A DNA stretch of 33,948 bases from Herpetosiphonaceae bacterium (GTDB lineage Bacteria; Chloroflexota; Chloroflexia; Chloroflexales; Herpetosiphonaceae). The notes beneath the pieces were generated by a model. It was not told the origin of the DNA. It worked only from the letters and a program-made list of their open reading frames with translations, and did not search any database. Shown one piece after another: positions 1-6,396 of the stretch. Location: assembly GCA_013538855.1 (NCBI GenBank), contig JABXJS010000090.1, forward strand, positions 1 to 33,948, written 5' to 3'. Each line of letters opens with the position of its first letter. The stretch's first letter is position 1. Both the position numbers and the translations under genes were made by a program.

Positions 1-1
1 G

Positions 2-97
2 ACGGATACGCCGACGAGCACACCGACGGACACGCCGACGAGCACACCGACGGACACGCCGACGGACACGCCGACGGATACGCCGACGAGCACGCCG
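2..97 (+). repeat. 12-bp tandem repeat encoding TDTP/TSTP
   Basis: Eight consecutive 12-nt units (ACGGAYACGCCG or ACGAGCACRCCG) encode the alternating tetrapeptides TDTP and TSTP. The periodicity is exactly in frame, so this is a coding low-complexity linker and not a CRISPR array or an origin iteron. Confidence 0.9.
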
Positions 98-274
98 GTA
101 TCGACGGCGACGCCAACCGGCACGCCGACGACAGCGCTTGGCTACATGTACTTGCCGGTACTGTTAAAGGCGGATACGAGCGCGGCGCTGTCGCCTGCTG
201 CAGCGCCGCCGGGCGGTGCAAGCACAACGTGGCTCTGGTGGTGGCCGACGCGGCTGTCTGTTCTATCGCGCTAG
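2..274 (+). CDS. C-terminal end of a TPT-repeat secreted or surface protein (5' end outside window)
   Basis: The reading frame is open from base 2 and ends at TAG 272-274, so only the last 90 residues are present. They start with eight TDTP/TSTP tetrapeptides, then a mixed Thr/Pro stretch, then GYMYLPVLLK, then about 35 residues that include a Trp-rich segment (TTWLWWWP) and end in Arg. Thr/Pro linkers close to a C-terminal YLPL(I/V)-type motif are, from my knowledge, common on extracellular proteins of Chloroflexota; their anchoring role is not established to me. The catalytic or binding domain lies upstream and cannot be named. The tail after YLPVLLK is longer than I would expect. No start codon is visible, so this is a true partial gene. 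Confidence is high for coding and low for function. Confidence 0.75.
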   Translation, partial: TDTPTSTPTDTPTSTPTDTPTDTPTDTPTSTPVSTATPTGTPTTALGYMYLPVLLKADTSAALSPAAAPPGGASTTWLWWWPTRLSVLSR

Positions 275-292
275 CACCACAATCGCTTGTGT

Positions 293-327
293 GCCGGGTC
301 GCCACAGCTCTACCGTGGCGGCCCGGC
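293..327. terminator. GC hairpin between convergent genes
   Basis: The 13-nt arms 293-305 and 315-327 pair with a single T-G wobble around a 9-nt loop. The hairpin sits between the stop of the TPT protein (plus) and the stop of the 154-aa gene (minus). There is no T-tract on either side, so it may act in both directions or only protect 3' ends. Confidence 0.55.
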
Positions 328-338
328 GCTGTTGAGAG

Positions 339-803
339 CTACTCGGCTGAGAGGGCGCTTAGTGCGATCTGTGCGGCGGGCAGATAGAGCTGCACTGTGC
401 TGCCATAGTGGATGTCCGCAATTGGCGGCAGCAGCAGCTCGATGATGTGTGGCGACTGGAAGTGCGCCGCCTTCGTCTCGGGATGCGGATAGTAGACCCA
501 GCCGTGATGCTCCTGCTTGGCATAGCTGAGGCGACAGGCGACAAACGAAAAATCTTCCGGCGGGTGCCGATCGGTCCACGCGACGTGGGCAAAGTGATAG
601 TCGGCGCGCAGCAGTCGCCAGGTGTAGGGCGCGATGCTGACGTTGAGCGTGCCCGGATACAGCGCGCTAAGATCAAGCCCGCGCTGCTTGAAAAACGGCT
701 GCTGGAGCACAATCGTGCCCGCTGGATAGGGCGAGCTGGCGCTGCTGCCCGAGGCTACGCCATGCCCAGCGCAGACCACTGCGCGCAGCGCGTGCCACAT
801 CAT
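339..803 (-). CDS. Conserved hypothetical protein, 154 aa
   Basis: I do not recognise a named family with certainty. The protein is soluble, with no signal peptide or membrane helix. It carries motifs of a kind I associate with conserved hypothetical proteins: GHGVASG near residue 14, GTLNVSIAPYTWRL near 51, WTDRHPPEDFSF near 76 and YYPHPETKAAHFQ near 104. The PGTLNV segment resembles the PGTLN signature of archaeal CTP-dependent riboflavin kinases (DUF120), but that similarity is short and I would not assign the function. The start ATG at 803 overlaps the TGA of the upstream RNA methyltransferase gene as ATGA (800-803), so the two are probably translated together. A second ATG follows immediately. 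A GC hairpin lies just past the stop. Confidence 0.8.
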   Translation of the reverse strand: MMWHALRAVVCAGHGVASGSSASSPYPAGTIVLQQPFFKQRGLDLSALYPGTLNVSIAPYTWRLLRADYHFAHVAWTDRHPPEDFSFVACRLSYAKQEHHGWVYYPHPETKAAHFQSPHIIELLLPPIADIHYGSTVQLYLPAAQIALSALSAE

Positions 804-1600
804 GGCTGGCCTCGGCGGCGCTGTTGATTAAACACCTCGTAGACCAGCACGCTGGTGGCAACCGCAAGGTTAAGCGAGTCCGAGCGCCCAACCATCGGAA
901 TGCTGACCATCGCATCGCAGAGCGCCTGCTGCTCCAGGCTTAGCCCCTCGCGCTCGCTGCCCATCAGCACAATCAGTGGCTGCGGATAGACATAATCTTG
1001 GTAATCACAGCTCGCTGAGTCCGCCGCGCCAACCACTGACCAGCCGCTGTGCGCCTTCCAGTCGGCGAACTCCGCCCACGTGGTGCGGATCAAGCGCTGA
1101 CTGAACAGTGCGCCCATGCTTGCGCGCACGGTGCCGGGATCAAACGGATCGGTGGTCGCTCCAATCAGCATGACGCCGCTAGCGCCGACGGCATCGCTGG
1201 TGCGCAGGATCGTGCCTAAGTTGCCTGGATCGCTGACGGCGTTAAGCGCGATCCAGCCCAGTCCAGTGGTGCTGATGTCGGCCAGCGCCGACCAGTGCTG
1301 GCGCACGACAGCGCCGAGGCCCTGTGGCCCCTCTTTGCTCGACAGGCTGGCAAACACCTCGGCAGAGACCTCGATTACCGTGCATCCCTGGGCGCGCGCC
1401 TGCTCGACGAGCTGCTGGCCAAAGGCGCTATGCAGCTGATCCGGCGCAACCACGATGTGCTCAATCGCTGCGCCAAGCTGGAGCGCCTCGGCGACAATGC
1501 GAATGCCCTCGATCCAGAATGTGCCGCTGCTCTCGCGCTCCTTGCGCTGCCGCAGCGCACGAATGTGCTTGATGGTTGGATTATTTCGACTAGTGAGCAT
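800..1600 (-). CDS. TrmH/SpoU-family RNA 2'-O-methyltransferase
   Basis: This is a SPOUT-class RNA methyltransferase that would transfer a methyl group from SAM to a ribose 2'-OH of rRNA or tRNA. All three SpoU motifs are visible: NAVSDPGNLGTILRTSDAVG (near residues 120-140), LMGSEREGLS (near 213) and IPMVGRSDSLNLAVATSVLVYE near the C-terminus, which forms the trefoil-knot cofactor site. The N-terminal 90 residues (SRNNPTIKHIRALRQRKERE, then a GIRIVAEAL segment) match the substrate-binding domain of RlmB/TrmH-like proteins. At 266 aa the length is normal. The exact target nucleotide cannot be read from sequence. The start at 1600 has a GAGGA ribosome site about 7 nt upstream. The stop overlaps the next gene's start. 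Confidence 0.93.
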   Translation of the reverse strand: MLTSRNNPTIKHIRALRQRKERESSGTFWIEGIRIVAEALQLGAAIEHIVVAPDQLHSAFGQQLVEQARAQGCTVIEVSAEVFASLSSKEGPQGLGAVVRQHWSALADISTTGLGWIALNAVSDPGNLGTILRTSDAVGASGVMLIGATTDPFDPGTVRASMGALFSQRLIRTTWAEFADWKAHSGWSVVGAADSASCDYQDYVYPQPLIVLMGSEREGLSLEQQALCDAMVSIPMVGRSDSLNLAVATSVLVYEVFNQQRRRGQP

Positions 1601-1629
1601 GCTGTCCTCGCGAATATTTTCGCTAGCAT

Positions 1630-1658
1630 AGCATACTCCTGGGGCGGCGTGAGTTTAA
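1630..1658 (-). promoter_or_regulatory. Candidate promoter of the RNA methyltransferase gene
   Basis: On the minus strand TTAAAC (1653-1658) and TATGCT (1630-1635) are separated by 17 nt, upstream of the start at 1600. The match to the sigma-70 consensus is only moderate. Confidence 0.35.
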
Positions 1659-1698
1659 TTAGCGCCTGGGCTAGGCAGAAAGCGTGTCGTTGCTCCTG

Positions 1699-1748
1699 CC
1701 GCTAGCGCGCTGGGTGGGGGCGCTGGGCCAACGGATCGGCGCTAGCGG
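1699..1748. terminator. Long-loop inverted repeat after the MarR gene
   Basis: CCGCTAGCGC (1699-1708) is perfectly complementary to GCGCTAGCGG (1739-1748), with a 30-nt loop. It lies 13 nt beyond the MarR stop and has no T-tract. It could be a terminator or a protein-binding dyad. Confidence 0.4.
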
Positions 1749-1760
1749 ACGTGCTGCTCT

Positions 1761-2222
1761 TCACATGCTGTCGCTCTGGGCATGTGCGATGAGGCGCTGC
1801 ATGTGCTCGACCAGCGCGGCGCTGACGTGGCTGTCAGCGCCAAAGAAGGCCGCATCGACCGCCTCGACCACCGGCACAGCCTGTTTGGCAATTGTGCTGC
1901 CCGCCGCGGTAAGGCGCAGGGTGTGTGCGCGGCTGTCGTGGGGGTGGATGCTGCGCGTAAGCCAGCCCTTGGCCTCCAGCGCGCGTACAACTTTGGATGT
2001 CATCATCACGTCGCTGCGGGCATGCTCGGCCAGCTGCACCTGCGTGATGTGCTCGGCGTGCTGCTGGAGCCAAAGCAGGCTGGCGAGCAGCACAAACTGC
2101 ACATGGGTCAGCCCTAACGGCTGAAGCGCCGCGCGCACCTGGCGCTGCCAGAGATTTGTCACCTGCCAGAGCAAAAAGCCTGGGCTGTCCTCGGCGTGCG
2201 TAAAGCGAAACGGGCTGCTCAC
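1761..2222 (-). CDS. MarR-family transcriptional regulator
   Basis: This is a 153-aa winged-helix dimeric regulator. Residues 1-55 form the N-terminal helices typical of MarR proteins (SPGFLLWQVTNLWQRQVRAAL, then GLTHVQFVLLASLLWL). The recognition helix region is TQVQLAEHARSDVMMTSKVVRALEAKGWLTR, followed by the wing HPHDSRAHTLRLTAAG with the conserved D-x-R of the family. The start is GTG at 2220-2222, which overlaps the TGA of the EVE gene as GTGA. The pair is therefore likely one operon, with the EVE gene first. MarR proteins often sense small phenolic or oxidising ligands and usually repress a neighbour or their own operon; nothing here identifies the ligand. Confidence 0.92.
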   Translation of the reverse strand: MSSPFRFTHAEDSPGFLLWQVTNLWQRQVRAALQPLGLTHVQFVLLASLLWLQQHAEHITQVQLAEHARSDVMMTSKVVRALEAKGWLTRSIHPHDSRAHTLRLTAAGSTIAKQAVPVVEAVDAAFFGADSHVSAALVEHMQRLIAHAQSDSM

Positions 2223-2656
2223 AGTGCCGCCTGTGCTGTGAGCGCCATGGCGGCGGCAATCCGCTCAAAGTCGGCGGCAGGAATCGCCATAAAGCCGCGG
2301 CGGAAGGGGAAGCCCCAGCGCTGCTTGTCGCTAATAAAGCTGAGGTCGTTGATCAGCGGGCGAATGGGCGCTGGCGTGCAGGCGTGGAAGTGCACATTGC
2401 GGCGGAACGGCTCGAAGCCCGCGCCCATATCGACCTGGTAGACCAGCTCGTCGCTGACCTGGCCGATGGCCGTAAACGCTTGACACTTCTCTGGGCCGCG
2501 AAACTCCAGCGTTGGCGAATAGAACACCACCCAGTCGCCTGTGCGCATCTGGCGCAGCGGCCCTGGCTTGCCGTGGCAGGCTTGAGCAAACCCGCCCGCT
2601 GATCCGCGCTGAACATGATTCTGTGAGGCGACGATGAGCCAGTGACGTGTGTCCAT
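2219..2656 (-). CDS. EVE-domain protein (UPF0310-like), 145 aa
   Basis: The protein consists of one EVE domain, a PUA-related fold that binds modified bases in DNA or RNA. Visible features are HWLIVASQNHVQRGSAGGF at residues 5-23, the basic GKPGPLRQMRTGDWVVFYSP at 29-48, an acid/aromatic core around DELVYQVDMG and the C-terminal KQRWGFPFRRGFMAI. The ATG at 2654-2656 was chosen over an upstream ATG at 2767 because AAAGGA lies about 9 nt before it and the extra 37 residues look unrelated to the family. It is first in a two-gene unit with MarR. EVE proteins have been linked to modified-base recognition and defence contexts; a housekeeping role is equally possible here. Confidence 0.88.
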   Translation of the reverse strand: MDTRHWLIVASQNHVQRGSAGGFAQACHGKPGPLRQMRTGDWVVFYSPTLEFRGPEKCQAFTAIGQVSDELVYQVDMGAGFEPFRRNVHFHACTPAPIRPLINDLSFISDKQRWGFPFRRGFMAIPAADFERIAAAMALTAQAAL

Positions 2657-2734
2657 TGCGTAGTCCTTTCGCTTGCTGTAAAAGCTTTTGGTGTGATGCG
2701 CTGGTGCTGCGTTGCTCGATGTGGCATCAGTAAT

Positions 2735-2740
2735 ATTATA
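2735..2740 (-). promoter_or_regulatory. TATAAT -10 element for the EVE-MarR operon
   Basis: The plus strand reads ATTATA, so the minus strand has a perfect TATAAT 79 nt upstream of the EVE start. The -35 region is weak. Confidence 0.4.
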
Positions 2741-2745
2741 ACCGC

Positions 2746-2879
2746 GATTACTATCTTTGCGCATCATTCTTGTGACGGAGAATCACACGTGGCGCTAGGC
2801 AATCGCGGTGTACGTGCGTGCTGGCAGCGGAGCCATGGCTGCGGCTGAGCTGCGGCACGCCAGCGCAGGCACCTTTTTT
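2746..2879 (+). ncRNA. Candidate small RNA ending in a T6 hairpin
   Basis: A bulged hairpin (outer arms GTGC 2814-2817 with GCAC 2869-2872 and GCTGGC 2820-2825 with GCCAGC 2859-2864) is followed by six T residues at 2874-2879. The interior holds a palindrome AGCCATGGCT. No plus-strand gene precedes it. TTGCTC (2712-2717) and TATTAT (2734-2739), 16 nt apart, could be a promoter giving a transcript of roughly 130 nt. The 5' end is a guess, and the element could simply be a structured repeat. Confidence 0.25.
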
Positions 2880-3045
2880 CAACGTTTCAACATCCGTTTT
2901 GCGCTATCCGCTGCTGCTTGGCGGTTCGAGCAGGCGAGCTGAGGTTCAGGAGATCGTCTATGGTGCTGATGCAGATGGGCCGTGTGGCATTTGCAGGTGC
3001 AGCGCTGGTCGGGGCTAAGGTCGCGCTTATGTATCCTTGGTACTA

Positions 3046-3084
3046 AGCAGCGGCGGCTCCAAGCTTTTGGGAGCCGCCGCTGCT
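3046..3084 (-). terminator. Perfect 15-bp hairpin after the oxidoreductase gene
   Basis: Arms 3046-3060 and 3070-3084 are fully complementary around a 9-nt loop, starting 19 nt past the stop of the minus-strand oxidoreductase. No T-tract follows on the minus strand. Confidence 0.7.
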
Positions 3085-3102
3085 GGCGCTGGTCGCAGTC
3101 GC

Positions 3103-4044
3103 TTAGCGCACCTGGAGCACGATCTTGCCGCGCGCGTGGCGGCTCTCGCTAAGGCGGTGGGCCTCGGACGCCTCGGCGAGCGGCAGCACCGTATCGACGA
3201 GCGGGCGCAGCTGGCCCTGGTCGATCAGCGTGGCGATCTGGGCTAGCTGCGCGCTGTTTGGCTCGACCAGCCACCAGTGTGCGCGCACGTTGTGCTGCTG
3301 CGCCAGCTCCGCCGCCGGCTGGCCGACGATCGAGACAAGCTGGCCGCCTGGCCGCAGCACGGCGAACGAGCGCGCCTGGGTTGTGCCGCCGACGGTATCC
3401 AGCACCACGTCCACATCCTGCACCGCCTGCTCGAAGGGCGCGCTGGTGTAGTCAATCGCCGCATCGACGCCTAGCTCGCGCAGCAGGCCAGCGTTGCGCG
3501 CCGAGGCCGTGCCGATGACATAGGCCCCGCGCCACTTGGCCAGCTGCACGGCGAGATGGCCCACGCCGCCCGCCGCCGCGTGGATCAGCACGCGCTGCCC
3601 GGCCTGGAGCTGCGCAACCTCGAACAGCGCCTGCCAGGCGGTCAGCGCCGCCAGCGGCACCGCCGCCGCCTGCTGGTGATCGAGTGTGCTCGGCTTGTGG
3701 GCCAGATGGGCGGCAGGCGCGACCGCATACTCGGCGTAGCCGCCGCCATGCTGCGGGAAGTTGATCATGCCGTAGACCGCCGCGCCAGGCTCGAGCTGCG
3801 TCACTTCTGCGCCGACGCTCTCGACCACGCCGGAGACATCCCAGCCGAGGATGATCGGCCCGCTGGGCATATTGCCGGCCACGCCCTGCCCCTGGCGCGT
3901 CTTCCAGTCAACAGGGTTGACACCGGCGGCGTGCACACGGATGCGCACCTCGGCGGCTGCGGGCGTCGGCAGTGGCGCATCTTCATAGCGCAGAACCGAA
4001 GCATCACCGAAGCTGTGTATCTGAACGGCTTTCATTGTTGGCAT
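3103..4044 (-). CDS. NADP-dependent quinone oxidoreductase-like protein (MDR superfamily)
   Basis: This is a zinc-free medium-chain dehydrogenase/reductase of 313 aa. The N-terminal GroES-like half contains VRIRVHAAGVNPVDWKTRQG and the GWDVSGVVESVGAEV segment. The Rossmann half has VLIHAAAGGVGHLAVQLAKW, the NAD(P)H-binding AxxGGVG motif, and the structural zinc cysteines are absent, as in quinone oxidoreductases. It probably reduces quinones or enones with NADPH in the cytosol. The ATG at 4044 is preferred over an upstream ATG at 4137 because AAGGAGA precedes it by 9 nt. The gene is transcribed divergently from an HxlR regulator, a classic arrangement for electrophile-inducible reductases. 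A strong hairpin follows the stop. Confidence 0.92.
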   Translation of the reverse strand: MPTMKAVQIHSFGDASVLRYEDAPLPTPAAAEVRIRVHAAGVNPVDWKTRQGQGVAGNMPSGPIILGWDVSGVVESVGAEVTQLEPGAAVYGMINFPQHGGGYAEYAVAPAAHLAHKPSTLDHQQAAAVPLAALTAWQALFEVAQLQAGQRVLIHAAAGGVGHLAVQLAKWRGAYVIGTASARNAGLLRELGVDAAIDYTSAPFEQAVQDVDVVLDTVGGTTQARSFAVLRPGGQLVSIVGQPAAELAQQHNVRAHWWLVEPNSAQLAQIATLIDQGQLRPLVDTVLPLAEASEAHRLSESRHARGKIVLQVR

Positions 4045-4098
4045 AGCAGCTGTCTCCTTGTGTGTGCTCACTGAGCGTAGAAAAATACTGTAGTGCCG

Positions 4099-4127
4099 AG
4101 TATAATCACTACACAACACATTCACAA
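4099..4127 (-). promoter_or_regulatory. Promoter of the oxidoreductase gene
   Basis: On the minus strand TTGTGA (4122-4127) and TATACT (4099-4104) are separated by exactly 17 nt, 54 nt upstream of the start codon. A 7-bp inverted repeat, TGTAGTG 4089-4095 and CACTACA 4107-4113, brackets the -10 box and could be an operator. Confidence 0.6.
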
Positions 4128-4145
4128 GAACGCACATTTTTGTGC

Positions 4146-4168
4146 GATACTATCAAAATTGATACTAT
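4146..4168. promoter_or_regulatory. Candidate HxlR operator
   Basis: GATACTAT occurs twice in the same direction (4146-4153 and 4161-4168). Between and overlapping the copies is a dyad, TATCAA-AA-TTGATA (4151-4164). It lies immediately upstream of the HxlR ribosome site, so binding would repress the regulator itself. Confidence 0.4.
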
Positions 4169-4183
4169 TGGAAGGAGTCTGCC

Positions 4184-4549
4184 ATGACAAAGCGCGCATA
4201 CGACTGCGCCTACGGCTGTCCGGTGGAGGCGACGCTGGATGTGATCGGCGGCAAGTGGAAGAGCGTGATTCTGTACCATCTGCTCGATGGCACACGCCGC
4301 TTCGGCGAGCTGCGGCGGCTGCTGCCTGGGGTCACCCAGCGTATGCTCACGCTCCAGCTGCGCGAGCTAGAGCGCGACGGCGTGATTCGGCGCACGGTTT
4401 ACGCCGAGGTGCCGCCGCGCGTCGAGTACGCGCTGACGCCCTTTGGCGAGAGCCTGCGCTATGTCATCCTGATGATGCTGGAGTGGGGCGCGAAGAACAT
4501 GGACACGATCCTGGCCAACAAGGAGCGCGCCATGGCCACTGCCGAGTGA
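4184..4549 (+). CDS. HxlR-family transcriptional regulator
   Basis: This 121-aa winged-helix protein has the family hallmarks: an N-terminal CAYGC pair of cysteines (residues 8-12), [52 protein letters not shown] and the wing [16 protein letters not shown]. One or both N-terminal cysteines in this family often sense electrophiles or oxidants. The ATG follows GGAAGGAG with good spacing. The gene is divergent from the NADPH-dependent oxidoreductase with a 139-bp shared control region, so it most likely regulates that enzyme and itself. The inducer cannot be inferred. Confidence 0.95.
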   Translation: MTKRAYDCAYGCPVEATLDVIGGKWKSVILYHLLDGTRRFGELRRLLPGVTQRMLTLQLRELERDGVIRRTVYAEVPPRVEYALTPFGESLRYVILMMLEWGAKNMDTILANKERAMATAE

Positions 4550-4621
4550 GGTGCTGCAACGAAAACTGTATAAGGGCGGGCGAACCATATCACGAGCGCC
4601 TGTCCTTGTGCTGTTTGCTGC

Positions 4622-4999
4622 TTAGGCTAAGACATATTGGCTGATAACACGGTTGAATGTAACGATATCAAATCCGCCTCTGATCTCAAACCGGATTTTT
4701 CCTACAGCACTAACATATATCTCAAGCTCACAGTCTAGGTCAAAGGTTCCGGCAGTCTCAATGGAGAATGTCTGAATCTTGCTGTATGGTATCGAAGTAT
4801 AATCAACTTTTTTGCCCGTCAGTCCCTGGACGTTAGCGGTGATAATCCGCTTGTTGGTAAAGACGAGTTGATCGCGCACTGTCTTGAATACAGCAAGTAC
4901 AGCTTCATCTTCAAGCAAGAACTGCCGGATAGGCGCGAAGAGATTTTCAACGGCTATCGGCGAGAGCTTGAACACGGTATCTTTTTGGAAGTCAATCAT
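4622..4999 (-). CDS. Bacterial PH-domain protein (bPH_1 type), 125 aa
   Basis: The whole protein is one bacterial pleckstrin-homology-like domain. Visible family features are LLEDEAVLAVFKTVRDQLVF near residue 28, TNKRIITANVQGLTGKKVDY near 48, SIPYSKIQTFSIETAGTFDL near 70 and a C-terminal amphipathic helix. The cellular role of this family is poorly defined. The gene is clearly AT-richer than every neighbour and uses many A/T-ending codons (GAT, AAA, ATA), which suggests recent acquisition. AAGGTG is a weak ribosome site before the ATG. TATACT on the minus strand at 5039-5044 may be its own -10, so it need not depend on the upstream methyltransferase. It is convergent with HxlR. Confidence 0.9.
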   Translation of the reverse strand: MIDFQKDTVFKLSPIAVENLFAPIRQFLLEDEAVLAVFKTVRDQLVFTNKRIITANVQGLTGKKVDYTSIPYSKIQTFSIETAGTFDLDCELEIYVSAVGKIRFEIRGGFDIVTFNRVISQYVLA

Positions 5000-5071
5000 C
5001 GAGCACCTTAGCGATTGAACGGATAGGGAATGTTAGGAAGTATAGCATAAATTTGGCCTGCTGCTAGCCGC

Positions 5072-5953
5072 CTAGCGCTGCCAGCGGGCGAAGATCGAGG
5101 TAGACAGCAGGCGGCCGCCGGACTGCTCGGGCAGCACCTGCTCGCCCATCGTGATCTGGCCGCCGTAGGGCTGCATCAGGTCGCCGAGCGTGTTAGACAG
5201 CAGCAGCGCCGAGCCGCGAATGTCGTAGGTGGTGATCAGAAACAGCAGCGGCTGCGGCGCGAGGATGGCGCGGCACTCCTCTAGCAGCGCCGGAAACGAC
5301 TCGTTGAACTGCCAGACCTGGCCCTGGCTGCCGCGCCCGAAGGCTGGCGGATCCATTACGATACCGTCGTACTGGTTGCCCCGCCGTGCCTCGCGGCGCA
5401 CAAACTTCAGCGCGTCGTCGATGATCCAGCGGATCGAGTCGCTGGGCAGGCCCGCTGCCTGCTGGTTCTCCTTGGCCCACTCGATCGCGCCCTTGGAGGC
5501 ATCGAGGTGCGTTACTTGCGCCCCGGCCTGCGCGGCGGCGATGGAGGCTAGCCCGGTGTAGGCGAACAAGTTGAGCAGGCGTGGCGGCGTGGCGCAGGCG
5601 GCAACTTGCGCGCGCACCCACTCCCACTGCGGGGCCTGCTCGGGAAAGACGCCGACGTGGCGGAAGGGCGTGAGGCGAGCGATGAACTGAAGATCGCCGT
5701 AGCGCATCGGCCACTGCTCGGGGTGCTGGCGCAGCGTGCGCCAGTTCTCGCCCTTGCCGCGGTACTCAAAAACCGCGTGGGCGGCGTCCCAGTCGGCCTG
5801 CGGCAGCTTGGGCTGCCACACGGCCTGGTTCTCTGGGCGCACCACGATGACGCTGCCGAAGCGCTCGAGCTTCTGGCCGTTGCCGCTGTCGAGCAGCGCG
5901 TAGTCATCCCACCCAGCGGCGATCAAGAGCTTAAGTGTGTCTGGCTGAATCAC
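5072..5953 (-). CDS. Class I SAM-dependent methyltransferase, RlmK/RlmI-like
   Basis: This 293-aa Rossmann-fold methyltransferase resembles the catalytic half of the 23S rRNA methyltransferases RlmK and RlmI. Motif I is LLNLFAYTGLASIAAAQAGA, the acidic cofactor ligand is in THLDASKGAIEWAKEN and motif IV is VMDPPAFGRG. There is no N-terminal PUA domain, unlike the paralogue at 15092-16273. The true start is GTG at 5951-5953, which overlaps the upstream TGA as GTGA; a longer ATG-started frame to 6208 only reads out of frame through the upstream gene. It is the last gene of the 8045-5072 unit. The substrate is likely rRNA, but this is not proven. Confidence 0.88.
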   Translation of the reverse strand: MIQPDTLKLLIAAGWDDYALLDSGNGQKLERFGSVIVVRPENQAVWQPKLPQADWDAAHAVFEYRGKGENWRTLRQHPEQWPMRYGDLQFIARLTPFRHVGVFPEQAPQWEWVRAQVAACATPPRLLNLFAYTGLASIAAAQAGAQVTHLDASKGAIEWAKENQQAAGLPSDSIRWIIDDALKFVRREARRGNQYDGIVMDPPAFGRGSQGQVWQFNESFPALLEECRAILAPQPLLFLITTYDIRGSALLLSNTLGDLMQPYGGQITMGEQVLPEQSGGRLLSTSIFARWQR

Positions 5954-6396
5954 GGCTGTGCTTGTTCCTCTGTGGCTGTCTCGGCGTGGGTCTGGTCGGG
6001 CGCGGGCATCCAGCCGTTGTGCAGATAGACCTGGCGCACCTTGGTCGAGAGCAGATAGGCCAGCGTCAGCAGGATGCAGCCAATCGGCACGCCAACCGCG
6101 ATGCCGAACAGCGGCTCGCCGGAGCGCTGGCCATTGCTGAGCAGGTAGATCATGCTTAGGACGAACATAATCAGCGTTGAGTACCAGGCCCAGCGGTAGA
6201 GCTTCCACAGCCCCCAGGCCAGCACCAACAGGTACAGCGTGATTAGCGCCGAGATGTCGCTGGGAATGTTCTGCTCGCCGGTTGCCAGCGCCGAGATCAC
6301 CACCAGCGCCGCTGCGCCGTAGAACACCAGCACCAGCACCGTGATGCCCTTGGGCCGCTTGGCGCGCACCTGATCCATCGACTGCTCCGCGCTCAT
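5950..6396 (-). CDS. Four-helix membrane protein of unknown function, 148 aa
   Basis: I do not recognise a named family. After a short charged N-terminus (MSAEQSMDQVRAKRPKG) there are four predicted membrane helices, near residues 16-37, 48-68, 70-90 and 100-122, followed by a hydrophilic acidic C-tail. The ATG at 6394-6396 overlaps the TGA of the spermidine-synthase-like gene as ATGA, and its own stop overlaps the next start as GTGA. It is therefore translationally coupled on both sides. A start 16 codons upstream is possible but would lie inside the upstream gene. It may assist the fused membrane enzyme encoded before it, but only the gene order supports that. Confidence 0.82.
   Translation of the reverse strand: MSAEQSMDQVRAKRPKGITVLVLVFYGAAALVVISALATGEQNIPSDISALITLYLLVLAWGLWKLYRWAWYSTLIMFVLSMIYLLSNGQRSGEPLFGIAVGVPIGCILLTLAYLLSTKVRQVYLHNGWMPAPDQTHAETATEEQAQP

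Larger units (their letters stand above)
2657..3102. other. 446-bp gap upstream of the EVE gene
   Basis: I see no convincing coding region. On the minus strand there is a TATAAT box at 2735-2740, a plausible -10 for the EVE/MarR operon without a clear -35. On the plus strand there is a long hairpin with a T6 tract (2814-2879) that belongs to no known gene. A perfect 15-bp hairpin (3046-3084) ends the oxidoreductase gene. The segment 2690-2790 is AT-richer than its surroundings. Confidence 0.6.

Noticed and set aside
2-97. Short tandem repeat resembling a CRISPR or iteron array
   Set aside because: The 12-nt units are in frame and encode TDTP/TSTP; there are no spacers.
2920-2945. GGTTCGA-like string suggesting a tRNA T-arm
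   Set aside because: No acceptor, D or anticodon arms can be folded around it, nor around similar strings elsewhere.
5954-6208. N-terminal extension of the RlmK-like methyltransferase
   Set aside because: It lies inside the coupled membrane-protein gene in another frame; the GTGA junction supports the GTG start at 5953.
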